Positions 1-8,453 of a stretch of DNA of 64,000 nt are shown here, piece by piece. Within the stretch, counting starts at the first letter, position 1; every line of letters starts with the position of its first letter. The translations under genes and the position numbers were made by a program. The stretch spans positions 124,001 through 188,000 of the forward strand of contig CAJOJQ010000001.1 in NCBI GenBank assembly GCA_905234985.1. The letters run 5' to 3'. The stretch comes from an uncultured Christensenellaceae bacterium (GTDB lineage: Bacteria > Bacillota > Clostridia > Christensenellales > Aristaeellaceae). Under the pieces are notes generated by a model, which did not search any database, was not told the origin of the DNA, and saw nothing but the letters and a program-made list of their open reading frames with translations.

Positions 1-981
1 TTCGGCCCCCGTCCCCAGGACTTCTTCGCCTGCAACGCCCCCATCAAGGGCCTGTACGAGCTGGGCGTCGAAATCGAAGAAAACAGCGAATTGGACCTGC
101 TGGTTTCCTACAAGGCTCACGCCGGCGACAAGCGCATCCCCGCCGTCATGGACGATATGGCTAAGGAAATGGGCGAAGGCAAGTACTACGCCGAAATGTT
201 AGAGCGCATGGCCCAGTTTGAACTGACCCTGCTGGATTGGGCCGATCAGCACAAGGGCGCCCGCAAGTACGTCGCGTTTGCCGACAAGTGCTGGCCCGCC
301 TTCCCCGAGCAGTTCGGCTTTGAACCCTGCTATGTGAACAGCCGTCTGGCTTCCCGTGGCATCCCGGTTGCCTGCGAAGTGGACATCTACGGCGCGCTGT
401 CCGAATACATCGGCGCGTGCGTGTCCGGCGACGCCATTACCCTGCTGGACATCAACAACTCCGTGCCCGCCTCCATGTGGGAAAGCCAGATCAAGGGCAA
501 GTTCGATTATAGCCTCACCGACACCTTCATGGGCTTCCACTGCGGCAACACCCCCTCCTGCAAGATGTGCGACAGTCGTGCCATTAAGTATCAGCTGATT
601 CAGCACCGCCTGCTGGAGCCTGCCGGCAGCGAACCCGACTTCACCCGCGGCACGCTGGAAGGCGACATCGCTCCCGGCGAAATCACCTTCTACCGCCTCC
701 AGTGCGACAGCAACGGCGACCTGCGCTCCTACATCGCCGAGGGCGAAGTGCTGCCCGTGGCCACCACCTCCTTCGGCGGCATCGGCGTGTTCGCCATCAA
801 GGAAATGGGCCGCTTCTACCGCCACGTGCTGATTCAGAAGCGCTATCCGCATCACGGCGCGGTGGCTTTCGGCCATCACGGCAAGGCCTTGTTCGAGGTC
901 TTCAAGTTCCTGGGCGTCAAGGACATCGCTTACAACCAGCCCAAGACCCTGCCCTATCCCACCGAGAATCCCTGGGCGTAA
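1..981 (+). CDS. L-fucose/L-arabinose isomerase-family protein, 3' part
   Basis: The reading frame is open from base 1, so the start lies outside the window; 326 C-terminal residues are present. The text resembles sugar (aldose-ketose) isomerases of the L-fucose/L-arabinose isomerase superfamily: an N-terminal FGPRPQDFF stretch, then FHCGNTPSCKMC, and a C-terminal domain with the EGEVLPVATTSFGGIGVF stretch. Such enzymes interconvert an aldose and a ketose in the cytoplasm using a divalent metal. The actual sugar cannot be read from this fragment, and no other sugar gene lies on this side of the window. A strong hairpin follows 19 bases after the stop. The family call is fairly firm, the substrate unknown. 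Confidence 0.75.
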   Translation, partial: FGPRPQDFFACNAPIKGLYELGVEIEENSELDLLVSYKAHAGDKRIPAVMDDMAKEMGEGKYYAEMLERMAQFELTLLDWADQHKGARKYVAFADKCWPAFPEQFGFEPCYVNSRLASRGIPVACEVDIYGALSEYIGACVSGDAITLLDINNSVPASMWESQIKGKFDYSLTDTFMGFHCGNTPSCKMCDSRAIKYQLIQHRLLEPAGSEPDFTRGTLEGDIAPGEITFYRLQCDSNGDLRSYIAEGEVLPVATTSFGGIGVFAIKEMGRFYRHVLIQKRYPHHGAVAFGHHGKALFEVFKFLGVKDIAYNQPKTLPYPTENPWA

Positions 982-1000
982 GTTCTTTGAAATTTTTTCA

Positions 1001-1045
1001 GGGGGAAACCTCTCTTTGCAAGCCAAAGAGAGGTTTCCCCCTTTT
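1001..1045 (+). terminator. Terminator hairpin, copy 1 of a dispersed palindrome
   Basis: GGGGGAAACCTCTCTTTG (1001-1018), five-base loop, then its perfect complement (1024-1041) and TTTT. It fits a Rho-independent terminator for the isomerase gene. Almost the same palindrome recurs at 48841-48885 and 57136-57174, where no T-run follows. Confidence 0.75.
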
Positions 1046-1316
1046 CCGCATCCTCAATCGGCGCAAGTCCGCTTCATGCGGACATTGCTTGTTTCGGATG
1101 ATCTCACCGCCGATGAGATTCCCGCCACAGGCGGTCATCGGCGCTTCGTCCCCTTCCGAGAAAGCCACAAAAGGTTAAGCGTTATTCCGGCTGTCGCGGT
1201 AACACGGCGGCCTTTTTTGATGCAAAAATTCATTCCCTTTTTTCCATGGAATAACCATATATTCAATGATATAATATGAGATAAGAAAACCCATTTGGAA
1301 AACGGAGGATGACGCC
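1046..1316. other. Intergenic region with small hairpins and a -10 box
   Basis: No gene is visible here. Two hairpins can be drawn: GTCCGC-ttcat-GCGGAC (1067-1083) and a nested one in which CCGATGA (1110-1116) pairs with TCATCGG (1135-1141) around CCGCC-aca-GGCGG. A TATAAT at 1270-1275 is placed correctly to serve the gene starting at 1317, but no good -35 box lies 16-18 bases before it. The rest is unremarkable. Confidence 0.4.
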
Positions 1317-4019
1317 ATGAGAAGGATTATTTGCCTGCTGTTGGCTTTTATGATCCTTGTTTGCTGCACCGCTTCGGCTTTGGGGGAAAGCAGCGCACAG
1401 CAATATGAGAAAGCGATGGAACTGCTGAAAGAAAACCAGTACACGGAAGCGGGCCGTTCCTTCGCCGCGCTGGGAACGTATGCCGATTCCCCGCGCTATA
1501 CCATGTACTGCAACGCGATTGCGGCGGGAGAAGCCGGGTTTTATTCCGTTGCCGTGGACAATCTGAACAGCCTGAGCGGATTTCTGGACAGCAATCTGCT
1601 GGCCGTTTACTACGCGGGGCTTAGCTGGGAAGCCGCCGAGGATTATGAACGCGCCAGCGAGGTTTTGAGCGGTATTACTCTGTATCGGGACGTTGCGACG
1701 CGCGTGGCGGGTTATCCGGCTTTGATAGAAGCGAGGGATGCGGCGGCGGCGGAGCGGGCCCGCGCGGACGCTTACGCGGCGGCTGATCGGGCGGAACAAA
1801 GTGGGGATTATGACACAGCGTATACAGGATTTGTAAAACTGGGTGATTATAAAGACAGCGTGGGCCGCGCCGCCAAGCTGAAAACAGTGATCGAGGAAAG
1901 GGACGCGGCAGCAGCGGAGCAGGCCCGCGCGGTCGCATACGCGGCGGCTGACCGAGCGGAACAAAACGGTGACTATGCCGCAGCCTATACAGGATTCAGC
2001 GAATTGGGCGATTATAGAGACAGCATGGCCCGTGCGGCAGCCGTTCAGAACAAGGGGAAATACGCCCAGGCCATGCAATACGCCATGGCGGGGGAATACG
2101 CTTCCGCGTATGCTCTGTTTGACGCGCTGGGTGATTATGAGGACAGCGCGTTAAAAGCCTATATTCTCAGCGTAACAACTTTTGCGACGGTAGAGGATCG
2201 CGGAAATGGCATCGCGGCGTTAAAGTTCCACGATACATGGGGTATCCTGAATGTGAACGACAACGTTATCTTGTCTCCCCTTTGGGACAGTATTGGTTCG
2301 TTTGACAGCCTCGGCCTTGCCAAGGTTTCCCGAAATGACAAGTACGGCTATATCAACACCCAGGGCGAAGCGATCATTGCCTGTGAATGGGATGAAGTCA
2401 GCGCGTTCAGCGGTTCTCTTTGTACCGTTCGTCAGAATAGTTCCTTCGGATTGGTTGACGCTCAGGGCCGCGTCATTTCCGAGGCTCAATGGAAAACGCT
2501 TGGCGGTTCATGCAATGTCCATTATTCGTATTATGTGTATGCCCCCGCTTTCAGCGAGGAGAAAATCAAAGTGCAGGACAGCAATGGGAAATGGGGCTTT
2601 ATTGATACAGATGGAAAACTGGTAGGAGAAGTTGCCTGGGATGAAATTCAGGACTTTTCCGAGGGGCTTGCAGCCGTAAGCCAAAACGAGAAATACGGTT
2701 TCATTGATAAAAACGGACAGATCGTCATTCAGCCGCAGTACACCGCAGTCCGTTCGTTCCATGAAGGGCTGGCGGCGGTACAGGATGGCGGCGAATGGAA
2801 GTATATCAATGCAAAGAACGAAACTGTCATTCCTGCCCGTTATTCACAGGCGTTGGATTTCTCCGATGGAAAAGCTGATGTATTCCTCCCCGGAACAGGC
2901 TGGCAAGTCATTGATAAGGAAGGGTCGCTCGTTTATTTTATATCCTCGGAAATGATAACCGATTACAATCTCGCGGTGAAGCTGGAAGAAGCCGGGGAAC
3001 TGGAGCAGGCGTTTGCGCTTTTCAGCAGGATGGATTACAAGGATTCTGCGAAAAGAGCGCGTAAAGTTTTGTATAACCTCGGAACAAAAAAGCGAGAAGC
3101 CCAGGATTGGGAAGGGGCAGTACAGGCATTTGAACAGGCGGAAAGCTACAGCGACGCGGCGACGCAGATCACAGAAACCCGGTATCAGCAAGCCGCAGCT
3201 CTGAACAAAGCGGGAAAATATGAGGAAGCCTACGCGATTTACGCGGCGATTGCCGGGTATAAAGATGTTGACAGCATCGTGAAAACGGATGAAAAAATTG
3301 CAGGTGTTGCTGCAAACGCTGCTGCTGGTGCTGCTCGCGAGGCGATGATTGCGTCCTGCAAAAAGGCTGGAAGTTATGTAACTTTCGGCACGTATCCGCA
3401 AACGCCAAGCGGCACGGACAGCACGCCCATCGAATGGATGGTGCTGGATTATGACGCGGCAAACAATCGCGCCTTGCTGATCAGCCGATATGGGCTGGAC
3501 GCGCAGCCATACAATGAGAAATCCGTGGAAATTACCTGGGAGAAATGCACGCTGCGTACTTGGCTGAACAGCGCCTTCTATAACAAAGCGTTCAGCACCA
3601 GCGAACAATCCGCTATCCTGCCGACCAACGTGGACAACGGCAGCAGCCAAGGCTTCAGCTTATATAGCACCAGCGGCGGAAACAACACGCAGGACAAAAT
3701 CTTTTTGCTGAGCGTTGCGGAAGCATACAAATACTTCAATGTGCAATATTCGGTTTCAAACAATACAAAATCCACCAATACAAAATCCCGCGTCCAACCG
3801 ACAGCTTATGCCCTTGAGCAGGGCGCGTATATAAGCAACGGCAACAAGACAGCGGAGGGGACCGCCGCAGGGATTTGGTGGCTTCGTTCTCCTGGCAGTG
3901 TTCAGGACAGCGCCGCGTTCGTCAACTACGACGGTTCGCTGCTCTCCTGCTATGTGTACTTCGCGTCCTGCGCTGTCCGCCCCGCTTTCTGGCTGGATCT
4001 GAACGCGGATATTTTCTAA
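1317..4019 (+). CDS. Secreted TPR / WG-repeat / DUF6273 protein
   Basis: The 900-residue product starts with a signal peptide (about 1-22, ending ALG). Residues about 28-290 hold TPR-like repeats of the type GDYxxAYxxFxxLGDYxDS, three of them near-copies separated by Ala/Glu-rich linkers. Residues about 300-530 hold WG repeats such as KWGFIDTDGKLV and KYGFIDKNGQIVI. A second TPR-like block follows (about 555-690), and the last 200 residues match the DUF6273 type domain, with VTFGTYPQT, TPIEWMVLD, WLRSPG and AVRPAFWLDL. It is exported and probably displayed on or released from the surface; its role is unknown. GGAGG lies 10 bases before the ATG. The gene stands alone between the isomerase and a serine hydrolase. 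Confidence 0.8.
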   Translation: MRRIICLLLAFMILVCCTASALGESSAQQYEKAMELLKENQYTEAGRSFAALGTYADSPRYTMYCNAIAAGEAGFYSVAVDNLNSLSGFLDSNLLAVYYAGLSWEAAEDYERASEVLSGITLYRDVATRVAGYPALIEARDAAAAERARADAYAAADRAEQSGDYDTAYTGFVKLGDYKDSVGRAAKLKTVIEERDAAAAEQARAVAYAAADRAEQNGDYAAAYTGFSELGDYRDSMARAAAVQNKGKYAQAMQYAMAGEYASAYALFDALGDYEDSALKAYILSVTTFATVEDRGNGIAALKFHDTWGILNVNDNVILSPLWDSIGSFDSLGLAKVSRNDKYGYINTQGEAIIACEWDEVSAFSGSLCTVRQNSSFGLVDAQGRVISEAQWKTLGGSCNVHYSYYVYAPAFSEEKIKVQDSNGKWGFIDTDGKLVGEVAWDEIQDFSEGLAAVSQNEKYGFIDKNGQIVIQPQYTAVRSFHEGLAAVQDGGEWKYINAKNETVIPARYSQALDFSDGKADVFLPGTGWQVIDKEGSLVYFISSEMITDYNLAVKLEEAGELEQAFALFSRMDYKDSAKRARKVLYNLGTKKREAQDWEGAVQAFEQAESYSDAATQITETRYQQAAALNKAGKYEEAYAIYAAIAGYKDVDSIVKTDEKIAGVAANAAAGAAREAMIASCKKAGSYVTFGTYPQTPSGTDSTPIEWMVLDYDAANNRALLISRYGLDAQPYNEKSVEITWEKCTLRTWLNSAFYNKAFSTSEQSAILPTNVDNGSSQGFSLYSTSGGNNTQDKIFLLSVAEAYKYFNVQYSVSNNTKSTNTKSRVQPTAYALEQGAYISNGNKTAEGTAAGIWWLRSPGSVQDSAAFVNYDGSLLSCYVYFASCAVRPAFWLDLNADIF

Positions 4020-4089
4020 TCGTATATCTCGAAAAACTGTTAATCAGAAAATACCGGCAAGACCGGACAGAATAGAGGGAGGCGTTTTC

Positions 4090-5148
4090 ATGTTCGATTT
4101 TCAGTCTTATTTGACTTCCATGCTGGCGGAAGGAAAAGAAAAAGGGGCGTTTCCGTCCGCCGCCGCCGCCATTGGCGCAAAAGATCAGGTATTGGCAAAG
4201 GCTTTTATGGGGGAAGCGCCCCTGCCCGGCGACGCCCCCGTGAACGAGCATACCCGGTGGGATATGGCGTCCCTGTCCAAGGTGCTGGGTCCCACCATGA
4301 TTGCCTTGAAAGCGCTGGAGGATGGAACGCTCTCTTTAGAAGAACGGGTGGGGGATTTTTTTCCCGACGCGCCGGAGGACAAGCAAAATATCACCGTGTT
4401 CATGCTCATGACCCACACCGGCGGGTTCAATCCTTCCTTCCGGCTGGATCATCTGCTCACCGACCCCAAGGACGTTGCTGACTGCATCCTGCGCTATCCC
4501 CTGGACGAAACGCCCGGCAAGCGGCCCATTTATTCCTGCATGGGCTATATCCTGTTCGCCAAAATGCTGGAAAAGCGCTTCGGCAAGCCTTTGAATGAAT
4601 TGGCAAAGGAGCGGGTGTTCGGCCCCCTCGGCATGACGGAAACGGGCTATTGTCCCGACTCCGCTGCCCAGTGCGCCGCCACGGAAGTGGATCCGGCGTC
4701 CGGCAAGCCCTGGATCGGCGTCGTTCACGATGAAAACGCTCGGTTTCAGGGGGGCGTGTCCGGCAACGCGGGGGTGTTTATGCCCCTGTGCGACGGGATT
4801 CGCTTTTCTTCCATGCTGGCCCGCGGGGGAGAAGGCTTCCTGAAGCCGGAAACCCTGCAAAAGGCTATCCGCAATTACACCCCCGGCATGGACGAGCATC
4901 GGGGCCTCGGCTTCCACATCGCGGGCACTCCGGACTGCTTTTTCAGCACCGGCGTGCCGGAATGCTGCTTCGGGCATACCGGCTTTACGGGCACCAGCCT
5001 GCTGGTGGAGCCGGAAACTGGATTCTGGGTGCTGCTGCTCACCAACCGGGTCTACCCCACCCGGGAAAGCGCCGCCCTGTTCCCCTTCCGGCGAAAGCTC
5101 CACGCGGAAAGCTGGAAAGCGTACAAAAATGGCGAAATCATGGCGTAA
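4090..5148 (+). CDS. Serine hydrolase, beta-lactamase class C/esterase family
   Basis: The 352-residue protein belongs to the serine hydrolase family that includes class C beta-lactamases, D-alanyl peptidases and esterases. The nucleophile motif S-x-x-K is SLSK at residues 61-64; YSCMGY near 150 stands where family members have YxN, with Cys in place of Asn; HTGFTG near 300 corresponds to the third motif. There is no signal peptide, so it is probably cytoplasmic and more likely an esterase or peptidase than a resistance enzyme. GGGAGG precedes the ATG at a good distance. It follows the DUF6273 gene by 70 bases and may be co-transcribed with it. Confidence 0.8.
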   Translation: MFDFQSYLTSMLAEGKEKGAFPSAAAAIGAKDQVLAKAFMGEAPLPGDAPVNEHTRWDMASLSKVLGPTMIALKALEDGTLSLEERVGDFFPDAPEDKQNITVFMLMTHTGGFNPSFRLDHLLTDPKDVADCILRYPLDETPGKRPIYSCMGYILFAKMLEKRFGKPLNELAKERVFGPLGMTETGYCPDSAAQCAATEVDPASGKPWIGVVHDENARFQGGVSGNAGVFMPLCDGIRFSSMLARGGEGFLKPETLQKAIRNYTPGMDEHRGLGFHIAGTPDCFFSTGVPECCFGHTGFTGTSLLVEPETGFWVLLLTNRVYPTRESAALFPFRRKLHAESWKAYKNGEIMA

Positions 5149-5171
5149 TGCACGCGTTTTTTCTTTCGCGC

Positions 5172-5200
5172 TTGACAGGATTTTTCCATTCGCGTATAAT
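5172..5200 (+). promoter_or_regulatory. Consensus sigma-70/A promoter
   Basis: TTGACA (5172-5177), 17-base spacer, TATAAT (5195-5200): a perfect match to the housekeeping consensus. It drives the DegV-family gene 75 bases downstream. The leader contains a six-base-pair stem GCCCGA/TCGGGC. Confidence 0.9.
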
Positions 5201-5275
5201 CTTTTTTGAAGGCGACGCCCGATCCAAAGGCGTTCGGGCAAGCGCTTTCAACGGAAGAAAGAAGGGGAAACACCA

Positions 5276-6163
5276 ATGAGCGATTTTATTCTCAGCTGCT
5301 GCTCCACCGCCGATCTCTCCCAGCGGCATTTTGACGAACGGGATATTCACTACATCTGCTTCCATTTTTATCTGGATGGCAAGCCATACGCCGACGACCT
5401 GGGCCACAGCATACCTTTCGCGGACTTTTATCAGGCCATGGCGAACGGCGCGGAAACCAAAACTTCCCAGATCAACGAGGGCGAGTTCGTGGATTACTTC
5501 ACGCCCTTCTTGGAGCAGGGAAAGGATATCCTGCACGTGTGCCTGTCCAGCGGCATTTCCGGCGTGTACAATTCGGCGGTGCTGGCGCAGGAATCCCTGA
5601 AGGAAAAGTATCCCGAACGGAAAATTTATATCGTGGATTCCTTAGGCGCGTCCTCCGGTTACGGCCTGCTGATGGATACCCTGGCCGATCTGCGGGACGG
5701 CGGCATGGATATCGACACCCTGCACGAGTGGGCGGAAACCCATAAGCTGGAAATGCACCACTGGTTTTTCTCCACCGATCTGACCTTCTATGTGAAGGGC
5801 GGCCGCATTTCCAAGGCCGCGGGCTGGTTCGGCACGGCGCTGAAAATCTGCCCCCTGCTGAATATGGACAATTTGGGCCGCCTGATCCCCCGGGAAAAGA
5901 TTCGCACCAAGAAAAAGGTGATCGCCCGCATCGTGGAGCAGATGCAGGCCCACGCGAAAAACGGGGCGGATTACAACGGCAAATGCTTCATCTCCCAGTC
6001 CGCCTGCGAAGAGGACGCCAAAGCCGTGGCGGAATTGGTGGAGACGGCCTTCCCCAAGCTGAACGGCAAGGTACTCATCAATTCCATCGGCACCGTCATC
6101 GGCAGCCACACCGGCCCCGGCACCGTGGCCCTGTTCTTCTGGGGCGACAAAAGGACGGAATAA
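5276..6163 (+). CDS. DegV-family fatty-acid-binding protein
   Basis: The 295-residue product has the DegV fold features: an N-terminal CSTADLS segment, SSGISGVYNSA near residue 100, SLGASSGYG, and the late GTVIGSHTGPGTVALFF motif that closes over a bound fatty acid. DegV (FakB-type) proteins present a fatty acid to the FakA kinase for phosphorylation and entry into phospholipids; no fakA is in this window. GAAGGGG lies 9 bases before the ATG, and a perfect consensus promoter lies just upstream. It seems to be transcribed as a single gene, ending before a heptamer-armed palindrome. Confidence 0.88.
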   Translation: MSDFILSCCSTADLSQRHFDERDIHYICFHFYLDGKPYADDLGHSIPFADFYQAMANGAETKTSQINEGEFVDYFTPFLEQGKDILHVCLSSGISGVYNSAVLAQESLKEKYPERKIYIVDSLGASSGYGLLMDTLADLRDGGMDIDTLHEWAETHKLEMHHWFFSTDLTFYVKGGRISKAAGWFGTALKICPLLNMDNLGRLIPREKIRTKKKVIARIVEQMQAHAKNGADYNGKCFISQSACEEDAKAVAELVETAFPKLNGKVLINSIGTVIGSHTGPGTVALFFWGDKRTE

Positions 6164-6180
6164 ATGATCGGCTTTATACA

Positions 6181-6300
6181 GAAGGTAGGAGGTAGGAAGT
6201 AGGAGGTAGAAGGTTTTATATTGTTCAAAGAAAGTGAGCGAACTCATGTATCTTTGACAAACAAGATAAACCTCCTACTTCCTACCTCCTACCTCCAACC
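6181..6300. repeat. Heptamer-armed palindrome A
   Basis: The left arm GGTAGGAGGTAGGAAGTAGG and four more bases (6184-6207) is a perfect 24-bp inverted repeat of 6270-6293. Each arm is a tandem run of seven-base units (GGTAGGA, GGTAGGA, AGTAGGA, GGTAGAA). The left arm has one additional unit. An inner stem TCAAAGA/TCTTTGA continues the symmetry, so the whole 120 bases can fold on itself. It sits between degV and the IrrE-like gene and codes for nothing. Similar heptamer arms occur at 50.8, 52.6 and 63.1 kb. Confidence 0.85.
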
Positions 6301-6329
6301 TGTCTCAATCCATCAAGGGGGGCTTTGCC

Positions 6330-7133
6330 ATGTCGTCCACCTACCGGCAGTATCAGGAAGCGCGGGATACGGCCTGGCGGGCGCTGCTGCGGCTGGAGAA
6401 TAAGCGCCTGCCGGTAGAGCCGGAGGAATTGGCGGCCTTGCTGGGCGTGGAAATCCATCCGTTTCCCGATCCGAAGGAAAACAATCGGCTGTGGACGCTG
6501 ACGAATCAGGTGCGGGGCGTGGGCGTCTCCCTGCGCGTTGAGGGCGCGTGGCATATGTTTGTGCGGGACGACGTTTTGGACGCGGCTCAAAGGCGGTTTG
6601 CGGTGGCTCATGAATTGGGCCACCTTTTGCTTGGGGCGAAAACCAAGGCCCTGGCTCCTGGCGTGCGCTGTTTTGAAAGCGGGGACAATCAGGGCGACCT
6701 GATGGAGGATCCCCAGGAGGCGGCGGATTACGCGGCGGACATTTTCGCCATCCGCCTGCTTGCCCCGGCCTGCCTGCTGCATGAATTGGGCGTGGACGAT
6801 GTGGGCGGCATCATGGCCCTGTGCGGTCTGCCGCCCAAGGCGGCGGCGCTCCGGGCGGAAAGAATGAAGCTGCTGAACCAACGGAACGCCTTTTATTCCA
6901 ATCCCCTGGAGCGGCAGGTGCGAGACGCTTTCCGCCCCTTTCTGCTGTCCCGGATCACGCCCAACCCGCCCAATCGGGCCGCCGTCCCGCTGGTTCTGCC
7001 GGAACGGAAGCACCCGGATGCGCGGACACCGCGCCGCCGCTTTTCCCTGGGCTTTTGGCAGCGGCGGGCGCTGTACGTTTTGCTGGCGCTTGCGGCCCTG
7101 GCCCTGCTGTTCCTGCTGGGAAAACGTGGATAG
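6330..7133 (+). CDS. IrrE/ImmA-like metallopeptidase with C-terminal membrane anchor
   Basis: The 267-residue protein has a zinc peptidase signature HELGH at residues 94-98 and a downstream EAADYAADIFAIRLLAP helix supplying the third ligand, as in ImmA/IrrE (peptidase M78 type) proteins. Relatives cleave repressors in response to stress or mobile-element signals. Unusually, a hydrophobic segment at about 245-263 (YVLLALAALALLFLLG) near the C-terminus would tether it to the membrane. No XRE repressor lies next to it. AAGGGGGG precedes the ATG. The next gene, FtsB/DivIC-like, starts 77 bases later on the same strand. Confidence 0.8.
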   Translation: MSSTYRQYQEARDTAWRALLRLENKRLPVEPEELAALLGVEIHPFPDPKENNRLWTLTNQVRGVGVSLRVEGAWHMFVRDDVLDAAQRRFAVAHELGHLLLGAKTKALAPGVRCFESGDNQGDLMEDPQEAADYAADIFAIRLLAPACLLHELGVDDVGGIMALCGLPPKAAALRAERMKLLNQRNAFYSNPLERQVRDAFRPFLLSRITPNPPNRAAVPLVLPERKHPDARTPRRRFSLGFWQRRALYVLLALAALALLFLLGKRG

Positions 7134-7210
7134 ACGATGCAGGAAAAACGCCCGGCGCGGCGAAAATAGAAAAAAGAGATCATTCCGGCTTTTTCGGAAG
7201 GAGGAAAAAC

Positions 7211-7549
7211 ATGCGTCCGAGAATCAAGCTGATTTATGTGCTGGCCATCGCGTTTGTGATCGCCGCGGGCGGGATCATGGCAATCAACCGTTTGAACGGG
7301 GAAATCGCCGATTGGGAGGACCAAGTGACGCAGAGCCGCCTGGAACAGGCCGCCGTGAACGCCAAAGGCAGCGAAATGGAGGCGGAACTGAGCGACGTGG
7401 ACTCGGACAGTTATATCCGCAATAAGGCCCGTACCATGTACCACTATCTGAGCCAGGGGGAAATTCTGTTCGTGGTGGAAAATCCCGAAGCGCTGTATGA
7501 GGACGGGGAAATGCCCCAGGAGGACACGGCGGAGGATACGGAAGGATGA
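7211..7549 (+). CDS. FtsB/DivIC-like septum protein
   Basis: The 112-residue product begins at the ATG at 7211, which has GGAGG 6 bases upstream; a longer open frame begins upstream but lacks such a site. It has one N-terminal membrane helix (about 8-25), then a coiled coil (LNGEIADWEDQVTQSRLEQ) and a conserved-looking YIRNKARTMYHYLSQGEILF segment near 80, the layout of FtsB/DivIC cell-division proteins. Its stop overlaps the start of the Ppx/GppA gene in ATGA, indicating translational coupling. Confidence 0.72.
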   Translation: MRPRIKLIYVLAIAFVIAAGGIMAINRLNGEIADWEDQVTQSRLEQAAVNAKGSEMEAELSDVDSDSYIRNKARTMYHYLSQGEILFVVENPEALYEDGEMPQEDTAEDTEG

Positions 7550-8436
7550 CGCGCGCGGCCATTGCCATCGGCTCCAATTCCACCCGCATGCTGGCGGCGG
7601 ACAGGCAGGCCGGCGCGCTGTGCCGCGTCCTGCGGGGCCGGGAGGAAACCCGACTGTTTTTGGGCCTGGACGAGCAGGGCAACATTCGCCCTGAACGCAT
7701 GGAAAGCACGGCCCAGGCGGTGCTTCGTTTGGCGATCCTGGCCCGGCGGCATGGGGCGGAAACCATTGATCTGCTCGCCACCAGCGCCACCCGGGACGCA
7801 AAAAACGGCGACGCTCTGGCGGACAGGATTTTTGCTTTGTGCGGCTTAAAGCTCCGGGTGATTTCCGGCCAGGAGGAAGCGGCGCTGGCGTTTCGCGCCG
7901 TATCGGAGGGGCAGCGGCGGCTGGTGATGGATATCGGCGGCGGCTCCACCGAATTCACCGTGGGGGAAAACAACGTGCCCCAGTGGAGCGTGAGCATGCA
8001 GTTAGGGGCCTCCCGGCTGTTGAAAATGGGGGAGATCAACAGCCTTTCCGACGCGGAGAGGACGCTGGATATCGCCCGGCAGATCATGGCCCCTTACGCG
8101 GCCCAGTACCGCGCCCTGCCTCCCGCCCCCGCCCTGGTGGGTTTGGGCGGAAGCTGCACCACCTCCGCCGCTATGCTGATGGGACGGGAAGCCCACGATG
8201 AAGGCGTGGAAGGGAAAACGGTCACGCTGGATTGGGCGCGGAATCAATTGCGCCTGCTTTCGTCCCTTACCCTGGAGGAACGCATGCGGGTGCCCGGCCT
8301 GCCCCCCGCCAGGGCCGCCCATATGCCCCACGGCCTGTGCATCCTCATCGCCGCCCTGGAAGCCTGTGGGTTCGATGATCTAACGGTATCTGGCAGAACC
8401 AATTTGGACGGGTATCTGCTTTCTTTGGACAACTGA
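7546..8436 (+). CDS. Ppx/GppA-family phosphatase
   Basis: The 296-residue protein is a single actin-like ATPase-fold domain of the exopolyphosphatase/guanosine pentaphosphatase family. The N-terminal phosphate loop is AIGSNSTRML, the second loop DIGGGSTEF near residue 130, and GGSCTT near 205. These enzymes release phosphate from polyphosphate or pppGpp. It lacks the C-terminal HD-type domain of long Ppx proteins. It shares ATGA with the FtsB-like gene, and oligoendopeptidase F follows after 17 bases, so the three genes are probably one transcript. Which of the two substrates it uses cannot be seen. Confidence 0.85.
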   Translation: MTRAAIAIGSNSTRMLAADRQAGALCRVLRGREETRLFLGLDEQGNIRPERMESTAQAVLRLAILARRHGAETIDLLATSATRDAKNGDALADRIFALCGLKLRVISGQEEAALAFRAVSEGQRRLVMDIGGGSTEFTVGENNVPQWSVSMQLGASRLLKMGEINSLSDAERTLDIARQIMAPYAAQYRALPPAPALVGLGGSCTTSAAMLMGREAHDEGVEGKTVTLDWARNQLRLLSSLTLEERMRVPGLPPARAAHMPHGLCILIAALEACGFDDLTVSGRTNLDGYLLSLDN

Positions 8437-8453
8437 AACACGAGGGAGAAGTT

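Noticed and set aside
6181-6300. CRISPR array
   Set aside because: Seven-base tandem units with inverted arms; no regular repeat-spacer pattern and no cas genes.
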